Origin: JAMXLG01 sp963765935
Lineage (GTDB): Bacteria; Vulcanimicrobiota; Vulcanimicrobiia; Vulcanimicrobiales; Vulcanimicrobiaceae
Assembly: GCA_963765935.1 (NCBI GenBank)
Contig: CAVXXX010000002.1
Coordinates: 1-64,000 of the forward strand
Direction of reading: 5' to 3'
Length of the DNA stretch: 64,000 bases
Part shown: in pieces, positions 1 to 7,392 of the stretch
Layout of the letters: each line of letters begins with the position of its first letter
Numbering within the stretch: position 1 is the first letter of the stretch
Notes under the pieces: model-generated
What the model was told of the DNA's origin: nothing
What the model saw: the letters and a program-made list of their open reading frames with translations, nothing else
Database searches by the model: none
Position numbers and translations under genes: made by a program

Positions 1-1433
1 CACGCCGTATCGTCAATAAATACATATTCGCTGCATGGATTAGTAGCGTTAATTCGATCGTCGTTCGAGCACGTGTGCCACTCTTGGATCGTGTCGTCGA
101 ATTGCAAGCCGGGATCGGCGCATTGCCATGCGGCAAGACCGATTTCTTCCCATAAGTCCGCGGCTTTGATCGTTTTGACGATGTCGCCTTTGGTGCGCGA
201 AGTCAAATACCAATCTTCATTCTTATCCAGTGCACTAAAGAACGAATTCGGCAGACGCACGGAATTGTTGGAATTCTGGCCTGAAACCGTCGCGTATGCG
301 TCGGAATCCCAACCGGTATCGAACTGCTCGATCTCCAGACGCGTGTAACCCTGACGCGCATAATCGAGCGCTTGTTGCGTCGCACCGCTTGGAACGCCCG
401 TCGTAAGCGCTTTGCGAACGGCATTGCGCAAGTGCGGATTGAGCGCCATGTCGAGACGGGCCGCTTCCGGAATGCGCGTGTCGTGCGCAGCTGCGAGAAT
501 CGCATTGAGTTGCTCTTGCAGAATACGCGAACCAATAACGAGATCCGCAACTTTGCGTTCTTCGCGAACTTTCCACGTTACGAATTCTTCGATGTCGGGG
601 TGGTCGGCGTTGAGCACGACCATCTTGGCAGCGCGGCGCGTCGTCCCGCCGGATTTGATTGCGCCCGCGGCGCGATCAAAGACCTTGAGGAACGACATCA
701 AACCGCTCGACGTGCCGCCGCCGGTCAGCTTTTCGCCGGCGCTGCGAATCTTCGAGAAGTTCGCACCGGAACCGGAGCCGCCTTTGAAGATGCGCGCCTC
801 GCGCACGATGCCGTCGAAGATGCCGCCTTCATTGACGAGGTCGTCTTCGATGGAAAGAATGAAGCACGCGGAAACCTGCGGGTGCTGGAATGCATTGGCG
901 GACTTCACGACTTCATTGGTGCGCGGATCGACGAAGTAATGGCCTTGCGCCGGACCGGAAATACCGTACGCCCAATGCAAACCGGTATTAAACCATTGCG
1001 GCGAATTTGGGGCGCCGATTTGGCGCGCGAGCATCGCCGCCATTTCATCGAAGTAGATGCGCGCGTCGTCCTCGGTATCGAAGTAGCCGTACTTCCAGCC
1101 CCAATAGGTCCAGCAGCCCGCGAGACGGTTGAAGACCTGACGCGAATCGCGCTCGGCGCCGAACGACGAATCGGACGCTGCTTCGGAGCGCCAAAGCCAC
1201 TCCGGAACGTCGTCTTCAGCTACGCGAACGGTGACCGTCGGAACGCCGGCCTTGCGGCAGTACTTCTGGGCGAGCACGTCGATCGCGACTTGGCTCCAGC
1301 CCTCCGGTACCATCACGTCTTTAGCTTCAAAAATCACCGATCCGTCGGGATTGACGATCCGTGAGGTGCGGGGTTCAAATCGTAGTCCCGCGTATGGATC
1401 GCCGGGGGCGGAATAGAGGCGGCGAAACTTCAT
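1..1433 (-). CDS. nrdJ: Adenosylcobalamin-dependent (class II) ribonucleotide reductase, N-terminal 477 residues
   Basis: Reduces ribonucleotides to deoxyribonucleotides using adenosylcobalamin as radical generator; cytosolic, oxygen-independent. The frame is open from an ATG at 1433 to the left edge, so the C-terminal part lies outside the window. Visible family signatures are an N-terminal cysteine in QVSACFILSIEDD, the glycine-rich GGSGSGANFSKIR, SGGTTRRAAKMVVLNADHPD and, near the edge, NATNPCSEY with a conserved cysteine. The start is set by GGAG seven bases upstream of the ATG (GAAGGAG on the minus strand). No ATP-cone is seen at the N terminus, which begins almost directly with the catalytic-domain lead-in. 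The upstream region carries a tandem NrdR-box pair, which independently supports the identity. The cobalamin nucleotide-loop genes at 10.6-12.9 kb fit the cofactor need. Confidence in the family is high. Confidence 0.95.
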   Translation of the reverse strand, partial: MKFRRLYSAPGDPYAGLRFEPRTSRIVNPDGSVIFEAKDVMVPEGWSQVAIDVLAQKYCRKAGVPTVTVRVAEDDVPEWLWRSEAASDSSFGAERDSRQVFNRLAGCWTYWGWKYGYFDTEDDARIYFDEMAAMLARQIGAPNSPQWFNTGLHWAYGISGPAQGHYFVDPRTNEVVKSANAFQHPQVSACFILSIEDDLVNEGGIFDGIVREARIFKGGSGSGANFSKIRSAGEKLTGGGTSSGLMSFLKVFDRAAGAIKSGGTTRRAAKMVVLNADHPDIEEFVTWKVREERKVADLVIGSRILQEQLNAILAAAHDTRIPEAARLDMALNPHLRNAVRKALTTGVPSGATQQALDYARQGYTRLEIEQFDTGWDSDAYATVSGQNSNNSVRLPNSFFSALDKNEDWYLTSRTKGDIVKTIKAADLWEEIGLAAWQCADPGLQFDDTIQEWHTCSNDDRINATNPCSEYVFIDDTA

Positions 1434-1516
1434 GCGTTGCTCCTTCGGCGCAGGTTCCATCGAACACCTGTTCGCCCTTGAGATACAGTTCGGGCGAGAA
1501 TCAAAACGGGCCCGGT

Positions 1517-1564
1517 GGGATACCTATTGTGGCATACCAAGGTAGTAAACACAAGATATTGTGG
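1517..1564 (-). promoter_or_regulatory. Tandem NrdR boxes over the nrdJ promoter
   Basis: The 16-mer at 1549-1564 (ACACAAGATATTGTGG on the plus strand) matches the NrdR-box consensus acaCwAtATaTwGtgt at about 14 positions. A second, weaker box at 1517-1532 keeps the right half-site TATTGTGG but has a poor left half. Their centres are 32 bp apart, about three helical turns, the usual arrangement for NrdR operators. On the minus strand a possible sigma-70 promoter lies between and within them: -35 TTTACT (1544-1549) and -10 TAGGTA (1521-1526) with a 17-base spacer. One box would then cover the -10 and the other abut the -35. The start codon of nrdJ is 84 bases downstream. The rest of 1434-1702 shows nothing else I can support. 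Confidence 0.7.
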
Positions 1565-1702
1565 GTTGGGATGCGACTCCTTGTGGCCAGCTTGTGGATT
1601 GGATTGAAAACCGGCGGAGACGTTGCGAATGAGAAGCAGTCCTTGCGAGCGGCCTGTGGACCGTTCCGAGGATACCGGGGATAAGCTGGGAACCCTCAGC
1701 CC

Positions 1703-2188
1703 ATGTTAGGTCCCGATCGCTACGTTTCGCGCCTAGCCGATGTGCCGCACGAGCACCTCGAGGAGCTCGGGTTTCGCGGACTGATCGTTGATCTCGACAA
1801 CACCCTCATGGGATTCCGTCAGACGGAACTCTGCGTCGATCACCTCGCTTGGATGGAACGCGCGCACGACCGCGGCTTCAAAATGGTGATGGTCTCAAAC
1901 AACTTCACGACGCGCGTCACAGGAATCGCCAATCAACTGCGCATTCCGTGCATTCCCAATGCGCTCAAACCCTTGCCCTTCGGCGTTATGCGCGCCGTGA
2001 GAATGCTGGAACTGCCCCGGAGGAAGATTGCCGTCGTCGGAGATCAGCTCTTCACCGACGTGCTCTCGGGCAAGCTTTGCGGCCTGTATACAATTTTGAC
2101 CGAACCGATTGAGGCGAAGGACTTTCCGATCACCAAAGTCTTCCGGTTCTTCGAAAAACTCATGCTTCCGGAGCGGCCTACGGGATGA
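1703..2188 (+). CDS. YqeG family HAD phosphatase (IIIA)
   Basis: A 161-residue HAD-superfamily hydrolase of the YqeG type, the usual size for the family; cytosolic. Motif I is DLDNTL near residue 31, with the nucleophile and acid/base aspartates. Motif II is VSNN (about 65), motif III is the lysine in ALKPLPFG (about 88), and motif IV is VVGDQLFTDV (about 110). The physiological substrate of this family is not settled. The stop overlaps the aroE start by four bases (ATGA), and yqeG-aroE adjacency is common in bacteria, so the two are probably cotranscribed. There is no strong Shine-Dalgarno before the ATG, so an alternative start cannot be excluded, but motif I is close enough to the N terminus to limit the choice. 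Confidence 0.85.
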   Translation: MLGPDRYVSRLADVPHEHLEELGFRGLIVDLDNTLMGFRQTELCVDHLAWMERAHDRGFKMVMVSNNFTTRVTGIANQLRIPCIPNALKPLPFGVMRAVRMLELPRRKIAVVGDQLFTDVLSGKLCGLYTILTEPIEAKDFPITKVFRFFEKLMLPERPTG

Positions 2189-2934
2189 TGAAGCTTGCCG
2201 TTATCGGCGATCCCGTCGAGCACAGCCGCAGTCCGGAAATTCACCGGCGTTTCTTGCGTGATGAAGAAATCGACGGGAGTTACGTCGCGATTCGTGTGCC
2301 TCAAACCAATGCGATCGCCGTCGTGCGGCGCATGCGGATGGACGGCTACACCGGTTGCAACGTTACGTATCCATTGAAAGAAGAAGCGCTTTCCGCATGC
2401 GATTCGCTCACCGAGGAAGCGGATCGCGCGCGAGCCGTCAACACAATTTTCTTCGGGCGGGAAATCCTAGGCCACAACACCGACGGCATCGGCGCGCGCG
2501 ATGCTCTCGAAACGCTGCTCGAGGAGTCGATTTCACTCAAACGCATCGGGGTGCTCGGATACGGCGCGACGGCGCGTTCGATTCTCGCGCATTTTCAAGA
2601 GAATGATGCGCATTTGTTCGTGTGGGGACGCGATCGCGATAAAGTCGAGGCGGCGTGCAAGAAATACGACGCGAGAGAATGGCCCTACGATAATCCGCCG
2701 GAGATCGTAATCAGCACGTTGCCGCCGAAGGTGCGTTTTGAACCGTCGATGCTCGATTCGTTGATGCGCGCCGACATCGTAATGGACACGAATTACGGCT
2801 CCCGCGCGACGTTGACGCATCAGCTCGAGCGTGAAATTGTCGCAGGCGATGCGATGTTGGAAGCGCAAGCGCGCGCATCATTCGACTTTTGGCTCGGCCA
2901 CACGGACGAAGCCGAATCAGCCATTTTGGAGTAG
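2185..2934 (+). CDS. aroE: Shikimate dehydrogenase
   Basis: Catalyses NADPH-dependent reduction of 3-dehydroshikimate to shikimate in chorismate synthesis. At 249 residues it is slightly short for AroE. N-terminal substrate domain: GDPVEHSRSP (residues 8-17), NVTYPLKEEAL with the catalytic lysine, and GHNTDGIGARDAL with the substrate-binding Asn/Asp. Nucleotide domain: GVLGYGATARSIL, a variant of the usual GAGGAARA loop, and ISTLPP. C-terminal closing motif: GDAMLEAQARASFDFWLG. The ATG overlaps the yqeG stop by four bases; a second ATG at 2188 is an equally possible start. The altered glycine loop could shift cofactor preference, but that is inference. Confidence 0.9.
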   Translation: MMKLAVIGDPVEHSRSPEIHRRFLRDEEIDGSYVAIRVPQTNAIAVVRRMRMDGYTGCNVTYPLKEEALSACDSLTEEADRARAVNTIFFGREILGHNTDGIGARDALETLLEESISLKRIGVLGYGATARSILAHFQENDAHLFVWGRDRDKVEAACKKYDAREWPYDNPPEIVISTLPPKVRFEPSMLDSLMRADIVMDTNYGSRATLTHQLEREIVAGDAMLEAQARASFDFWLGHTDEAESAILE

Positions 2935-2936
2935 GA

Positions 2937-3020
2937 ATGAAGGATCTGTTGCGATTCGATACGCTGGTCGCGTTCTGTGCACTAGTCGTCAGCGTTGTCA
3001 CGGCCACGATGCTCGGTTAG
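2937..3020 (+). CDS. 27-residue single-pass membrane microprotein
   Basis: The frame encodes a short positively charged head (MKDLLRFD) followed by one hydrophobic helix (TLVAFCALVVSVVTATML) and a terminal glycine. It starts two bases after the aroE stop and has GGAG about five bases before its ATG, lying inside the end of aroE, so it is well placed for translational coupling. The composition is that of a genuine transmembrane segment rather than noise. I do not recognise a family. Function is unknown; such proteins often modulate larger membrane complexes, but nothing nearby identifies a partner. Confidence 0.5.
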   Translation: MKDLLRFDTLVAFCALVVSVVTATMLG

Positions 3021-3247
3021 ATGGACGCCTCGTATCCGGGTGGACAACCGTCACCGATATTATGAACCGCGATCCGGCTCTTCGTTCCATAGCGGTGCTC
3101 TATAAACACCACATGTCTATGCGATTGTGTTATTGCTCGTTGAACGATCGGTGTTGGAATCTCGACACGGTGCTCGGATCGCGCAGCCCAAAGCACCCGG
3201 CTCGCACGCCATCTTGTCCATCGTCATCTTCAATCGAAGCGTAGCGT
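3021..3247. other. Convergent intergenic gap, no gene seen
   Basis: These 227 bases separate the aroE group from the convergent DUF1259 lipoprotein gene. I see no tRNA, convincing Rho-independent terminator or credible reading frame with a ribosome binding site. A short GGTG/CACC stem around 3092-3112 is too weak and lacks a T tract. Confidence 0.4.
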
Positions 3248-4285
3248 TCACGGCGTTTTAAAGGTCACGTTTGTGAGGTCGAGCGCTCCGCGAATCTCGT
3301 GAGCGAGCTGGAGCGCGTTGCCGGCCTTGATAAAGTGATCGAAGAACAGTTGCGGTTGTTCGTCGGTCTCTTGGTTGTACAGACAGCCGCTGTCCCAGGC
3401 GTGCGCGCGCATATATCCGACGACGCTTTGCACCTCGGACGCGATCATTCCGATGTCGGGTGAGACCAGAGCGTTTCCGCCGCCCAGCGGTTGGAAGAAG
3501 ATGTTCGTTTGAATATTGAGATAGGGATTGATATGCTCGCCTCCGAGCAGGATCGGATTCGCGCGCGGAACGTTGAAGCCCACGACGCCGTTGGCGCCGA
3601 TGCTCGGAGATGCGCCGATGATATCACCCAATTCTTCCGCAGGTAGCGGCGTCGTAGGATGCGGCGGTGGCGCCTGCGGGAACGGTATGGATGTCCCGTT
3701 GAGGGCGTTTTTGACGGCGTGCGCGACCTCAGCGGTCTCTCCGCGCTTGCGGAAATGGATAAACCAGATGTCCGGTTCCATCGAATAATAATGTTGATGG
3801 TGCGCTTGGAACGTGACGCCATTGCGGATCAAGCCATCGATGAACGGAAGCACCTCGCTCGCTTTGAGCGCGACGTCGGCATTCATCATGACGGTGTCGT
3901 CTGCCAGGCATTGCCAGACAAGGTCTCCGTTAATCTCAAACGACGGCAACACTTTGATCCCGCGCCAATGGACATCTTGAATGTCGTCGCGATCCAGCTC
4001 GATGCTAAGAACACCGTTGTCATACGTGCCTTGCGCGTCGATGATTTTTTGTATTAGCGCAATCGCCGAATTTGACAGCGACTGAATCGTGTACCGGGTG
4101 CCGGCATTCTGCGGCGCGGTGCCGCCGGCTGTGCCCGCGGCTCCGCTTAGCGGAGCTCCGTCGGATCCGCCGCTCAAGGCACTCGAACCGCCGCCGCACG
4201 TGGCCAGCGTCGTTCCGGCAATGATCGATCCACCCAGCCTCAGTGCGGTCAAGCGCGAGACAGGGGAAAACAAGCGATGCTGCAT
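3248..4285 (-). CDS. Two-domain DUF1259 lipoprotein (LppY/LpqO-like)
   Basis: A 345-residue exported protein. It has a basic N terminus, a hydrophobic stretch and a lipobox-like TLATC (Cys near residue 30), followed by a Gly/Ser/Ala-rich linker. Two related domains follow. The first carries HHQHYYSMEPDIWFIHF and the second a similar layout ending QLFFDHFIKAGNALQLAHEIRGAL, both resembling the DUF1259 repeat found in mycobacterial LppY/LpqO. In that family a His-rich segment is followed by a Phe-His helix motif; function is unknown. The start at 4285 is preferred to an upstream in-frame extension because GGGAG sits nine bases before it and the signal sequence then begins at the N terminus. Family assignment is by motif memory and is moderately sure. 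Confidence 0.65.
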   Translation of the reverse strand: MQHRLFSPVSRLTALRLGGSIIAGTTLATCGGGSSALSGGSDGAPLSGAAGTAGGTAPQNAGTRYTIQSLSNSAIALIQKIIDAQGTYDNGVLSIELDRDDIQDVHWRGIKVLPSFEINGDLVWQCLADDTVMMNADVALKASEVLPFIDGLIRNGVTFQAHHQHYYSMEPDIWFIHFRKRGETAEVAHAVKNALNGTSIPFPQAPPPHPTTPLPAEELGDIIGASPSIGANGVVGFNVPRANPILLGGEHINPYLNIQTNIFFQPLGGGNALVSPDIGMIASEVQSVVGYMRAHAWDSGCLYNQETDEQPQLFFDHFIKAGNALQLAHEIRGALDLTNVTFKTP

Positions 4286-4348
4286 TGCAACACACTCCCA
4301 CAGCCCCAAAGGCTGAAAGACAATAGCGAGATGCCCACGTGTTACCCC

Positions 4349-4367
4349 CGAAAATGCACCGTTTTCG
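4349..4367. promoter_or_regulatory. Inverted repeat between divergent genes (possible operator)
   Basis: The sequence CGAAAATGCACCGTTTTCG has perfect 6-base arms (CGAAAA/TTTTCG) around a 7-base spacer. It lies in the 149-base region between the divergent DUF1259 lipoprotein (start 4285) and the NTF2-like gene (start 4435). It could be a repressor or activator site, but no regulator is assigned and the arms are short. Confidence 0.25.
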
Positions 4368-4434
4368 TGCACTGTTTGTACGAAGACATTTTGCAGTGAA
4401 GGCGTGCAGCACTCTCGCTTGAACGTTTGCGGGA

Positions 4435-4752
4435 ATGCCTGTTTCAGCAGACGTTCAAATTGCCGTGTCCCAACGGTATGCGCAGCTTGCCGATTCCATT
4501 ACGCACGGCCACGAAGAATCCGAGCGCGCAATACTCGCTCCGCATTTTGCGGACGGTGCGAAGTTGAAACTGAGCGTCTACGAGTTCGACCCGCTAACGG
4601 TGCTCGTGCAAAAAGTTCAAGTCAACGGCCGCACGATGATCGTGCACGCCGACTATGTCGGTATGAGTGGAAAGCACGAAAATACGGTCGACCGGTGGCT
4701 ATTGCTCGACGGGGCGTGGCGGTTGGCGCAGCGCGATCAGTCGCGGGCGTAA
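4435..4752 (+). CDS. Small NTF2/SnoaL-like protein
   Basis: A 105-residue soluble protein. Helical N terminus (QRYAQLADSITHGHEESERAILAP) followed by alternating hydrophobic strands and a terminal DRWLLLDGAWRLAQRDQ. This helix-helix-then-sheet pattern ending in a W-x-L-x(n)-W-R-L strand is typical of the NTF2-like or DUF4440/SnoaL fold. The substrate is unknown, and members range from isomerases to binding proteins. The last 54 bases overlap the 3' end of the convergent permease gene. The ATG at 4435 has GCGGGA just upstream. Fold assignment is moderate, function unknown. Confidence 0.55.
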   Translation: MPVSADVQIAVSQRYAQLADSITHGHEESERAILAPHFADGAKLKLSVYEFDPLTVLVQKVQVNGRTMIVHADYVGMSGKHENTVDRWLLLDGAWRLAQRDQSRA

Positions 4753-5862
4753 GGTCACGAGCGGATCTTCGAGCCACAGCATCGTGATGCCGGCGATGCT
4801 CATGATGATGTTCGGTAGCCAGCACGCGAGCGTCGCGTCCAAGAATCCGGTGCGCCCGAATGCCGAAGCAGCCGTTACGAGCAAGTAGTAGACAAAGAAC
4901 GCGAACACCGCCATCGCAGCTCCCATGGAACGGCCACGGTTTCCGAAGCGAATCGCCAGGGGAACCGCGAGCAAAACGCCCACGATGCAGGCAAACGGCC
5001 ATGCGGTTTTATCGGCCAGATTCACGCGCAAGACGCCGAGCGCCGTGCCGCCGATTCCTTGCGATTCCAACGCGCTGATCTGTTCGCGCAAACGCCCGCT
5101 CGACATCGTCCACGAATCCGAGTTTACGCTGCTCAGAAACTCTTTGGCCGTCTCACCGCTGGGCAGCGGAACATTGACATTTCCGCCCGTTTTCTGCTTG
5201 ATGAGATCGCCCTTTGCGTCGTAGGTTGAAACGACGGGTGCGTGCAGAATCATGTAGCCGTCGGCAAGCGTCGCGGTCTTCGCTTGCATTGTTTCGCTCC
5301 ACGGGTGGGTGCGCGCGGCTTTGAAGATCTGGACGCCTTGCAGCGTTGCGTTGTCGGGGAGGACCTCGCCGACATAATAGACCGTCTCCGTCGTCGTATC
5401 TTTGCGGAAAATCTGCTGTTCGGAGGGCAACGTATCGGCGTGATAGACGATCTGATAGAAGCTGCGCGTCGAGACGTCAACCGCTTGCGGTGCGATCGTT
5501 TCGTTGATGTAGTAGCACGTCGCGGCAGCAACGATTCCGAAGATCAGCGGACCGAGCGCAATCCGCCACACCGAAATGCCGGACGCTCGCATCGCGGTGA
5601 CCTCATTATTGCCCATTAACTGGCCCATCGCGAGCATGCCCGCGAACAGCGAAGCAAACGGAAACGCCATCGGCGTACATTGCGGCATGCGATAGATCAC
5701 GAAACGCAACACGAGCCACACCGGCGCGTGCTGGTTGATCACGAAATCCGAGGCGATGAAAAAGATATTGAACGCCCAGAAAATCAGGAACGCGGCGATC
5801 GCGAAGAAGAAGAACGGCAGCATCGCCGAGACCACGTAGCGGTCTAAAATCGGTATTCGCAT
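4699..5862 (-). CDS. LptF/LptG family permease (YjgP/YjgQ)
   Basis: Integral inner-membrane subunit of the LptB2FG transporter, which extracts lipopolysaccharide for export. At 387 residues the length is right. Membrane helices fall at roughly residues 12-35, 50-75 and 98-120, then a periplasmic beta-jellyroll-like domain (about 130-265), then three C-terminal helices (275-350) ending in LWLEDP. FPFASLFAGMLAMGQLMGNNEVTAMRASGIS matches the cytoplasmic coupling-helix region that contacts LptB. F and G cannot be told apart from one copy; some lineages encode only one permease. It is monocistronic as far as can be seen, with tRNA-Ser just upstream. It shows that the organism is diderm. Confidence 0.88.
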   Translation of the reverse strand: MRIPILDRYVVSAMLPFFFFAIAAFLIFWAFNIFFIASDFVINQHAPVWLVLRFVIYRMPQCTPMAFPFASLFAGMLAMGQLMGNNEVTAMRASGISVWRIALGPLIFGIVAAATCYYINETIAPQAVDVSTRSFYQIVYHADTLPSEQQIFRKDTTTETVYYVGEVLPDNATLQGVQIFKAARTHPWSETMQAKTATLADGYMILHAPVVSTYDAKGDLIKQKTGGNVNVPLPSGETAKEFLSSVNSDSWTMSSGRLREQISALESQGIGGTALGVLRVNLADKTAWPFACIVGVLLAVPLAIRFGNRGRSMGAAMAVFAFFVYYLLVTAASAFGRTGFLDATLACWLPNIIMSIAGITMLWLEDPLVTLRPRLIALRQPPRPVEQ

Positions 5863-5878
5863 AATGCAGATGCAGCTC

Positions 5879-5966
5879 CGGAGAGGGAGGGATTCGAACC
5901 CTCGAGACGCTTGTCACGTCTGCTCGCTTTCCAAGCGAGTGCCTTCAACCGCTCGACCACCTCTCC
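5879..5966 (-). tRNA. tRNA-Ser(GGA)
   Basis: On the minus strand a GGAGAGG/CCTCTCC acceptor stem, a long variable arm (type II tRNA), a GAGGG-TTCGAAT-CCCTC T arm and anticodon GGA in the loop of a CTCGCTTGGAAAGCGAG hairpin are all intact. The discriminator is G, as expected for serine tRNAs. CCA is not encoded. Confidence 0.95.
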
Positions 5967-6004
5967 CGGCGCGACACCCGGTTAGCGCAGCGAGGCCCGA
6001 AGTC

Positions 6005-6808
6005 CTATGAGGATGCCGCGGCTTCCGGCGGCAACTCCGACTGTTCCAGCAGCGCGGCAAACTCGTCGGCGGGCAGTGGACGGCCGAAAAGATAGCCTTG
6101 AGCAAATTCGCAGCCGCAGTCGCGTAAGAACTCGGCTTGGGCGTACGTTTCGACGCCCTCGGCTTGCACCTTGAGGCCGAGCGCATGCGCCATTGCGATA
6201 ATGGCCGAAACAATTGCGAGGTCGTTCGCGTCGTCGGGAATGTCGCGCACGAACGTTTTATCGATCTTCAGCTTGTCGATCGGAAACCGCTTTAAATACG
6301 CAAGCGACGAATAGCCGGTTCCAAAGTCATCGAGCGCGAGCGACATTCCCGCGGCTTTGAGTTGACGCATGATGCCGATCGAATCTTCCGCGTTGTGCAT
6401 CGCGACGCTCTCCGTAATTTCAAACTCGAGCCGGCGCGGATCGTAGCGATGCTTGCCAATCGACTCTTCGATCGATTTCATCAAATTATAGTGAAGGAAC
6501 TGGCGTCCGGACAGATTCACGGCCAGATGGAAATCAATCGTAAACCGCTCTTGCCAGGCTCGGACTTGTTCGACCGCCGTATTGAGCACCCAATCACCGA
6601 GCTGCACGATGAATCCGGACGTTTCGGCTTGCGTGATGAACGTCTCCGGCGGATTGAACGTCCCTTCGCGTTGCGGCCATCGGCAAAGCGCCTCCGCCCC
6701 TACAATCTTCCCGGTCGGGAACTCGACGACGGGTTGATAGAAGATCTTGAACTCGTTGTAACTCAGCGCATTGGCCAGGCGCTGGTGCATGGGCGTGCGG
6801 TAACTCAC
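6005..6808 (-). CDS. EAL-domain c-di-GMP phosphodiesterase (stand-alone)
   Basis: A 267-residue protein that is essentially one EAL domain; it would hydrolyse cyclic di-GMP to pGpG in the cytosol. Signatures in order: YQPVVEFPTG, GAEALCRW (the EAL triad with catalytic Glu), NLSGRQF, EITES, DDFGTGYSSLAYLKRF, KIDKTFV, AEGVET and AQGYLFGRPL. All expected metal-binding acidic residues and the loop 6 DDFGTG are present, so it should be active. No sensory or transmembrane part is attached. I chose a GTG at 6808 with GGCGGG eight bases upstream; the ATG at 6790 is an alternative. It follows the aldolase gene by 23 bases and is probably cotranscribed with it. Confidence 0.88.
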   Translation of the reverse strand: MSYRTPMHQRLANALSYNEFKIFYQPVVEFPTGKIVGAEALCRWPQREGTFNPPETFITQAETSGFIVQLGDWVLNTAVEQVRAWQERFTIDFHLAVNLSGRQFLHYNLMKSIEESIGKHRYDPRRLEFEITESVAMHNAEDSIGIMRQLKAAGMSLALDDFGTGYSSLAYLKRFPIDKLKIDKTFVRDIPDDANDLAIVSAIIAMAHALGLKVQAEGVETYAQAEFLRDCGCEFAQGYLFGRPLPADEFAALLEQSELPPEAAASS

Positions 6809-6831
6809 GTTGAATCCCGCCTTCTGCAATG

Positions 6832-7392
6832 CTAGAAGGCGATCCCTTGCGAGAAGTAGGCGATTCTGGCGGCTTCCTCGGCCAATTCGGTTTGCATGAA
6901 CGCCTCTTCGAGCGTCGCGGCGATCGCCGTGAGCCCGTGGCGCTCCATCACGACGAGGTTGACGCCCCGCGCGAACTCCGCGCCGCAGAGGTCCGCAAGC
7001 TCTTGCGTTCCGTTCTTCCGGTACGGCGTCCACGCGCACGTTCCGAGCGATTCGCTTGCACCGACCGTGTCGCGCGGGAAAAGGGAACCGGTCTTCGACC
7101 AGACGACCGACATCGTGGGATGCGTGTGCACGACCGCGCGGATATCGGGACGAACGCGGTATGCGGCGAGATGCAGCGGCAGTTCGCTTGTCGCACGCTG
7201 CGACGAATTGCGCCCTCTGCCTTCGGGGTCGACGCGGACGATGTCCGCAGCATCAAGGTAGCCGAGGCCGCGTTGGGATGGAGTCACCAACAGGTCTCCG
7301 TCGTCGAGCCGAACGCTCACGTTCCCGGACGTCCCCATGACGAGATGCCGGTCCCACAGCCGGCGGCACCAGAGCAGTAGCTCTTCCGTCAT
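6832..7392 (-). CDS. Class II aldolase/adducin family protein
   Basis: A 186-residue zinc aldolase or epimerase of the fuculose-1-phosphate aldolase / ribulose-5-phosphate 4-epimerase family. Visible: GTSGNVSVRL (phosphate loop), TSELPLH with the catalytic Glu near residue 70, zinc ligands in VVHTHP (about 88-93) and a third His in MERHGLTA (about 149). These sites are all intact. The substrate cannot be read from the sequence; family members cleave sugar phosphates to dihydroxyacetone phosphate plus an aldehyde such as lactaldehyde. The start overlaps the stop of the preceding half-length aldehyde dehydrogenase by four bases (ATGA), which suggests that the two proteins work together on an aldehyde product. 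Confidence 0.85.
   Translation of the reverse strand: MTEELLLWCRRLWDRHLVMGTSGNVSVRLDDGDLLVTPSQRGLGYLDAADIVRVDPEGRGRNSSQRATSELPLHLAAYRVRPDIRAVVHTHPTMSVVWSKTGSLFPRDTVGASESLGTCAWTPYRKNGTQELADLCGAEFARGVNLVVMERHGLTAIAATLEEAFMQTELAEEAARIAYFSQGIAF

Noticed and set aside
372..1364. A 330-codon plus-strand reading frame
   Set aside because: It is antisense to the conserved nrdJ sequence, Arg/Ala-rich and without any domain; nrdJ motifs on the minus strand explain the region.
1434..1702. Cobalamin riboswitch upstream of nrdJ
   Set aside because: The leader is too short for the full aptamer and no B12 box was seen; NrdR boxes explain the conserved-looking sequence.
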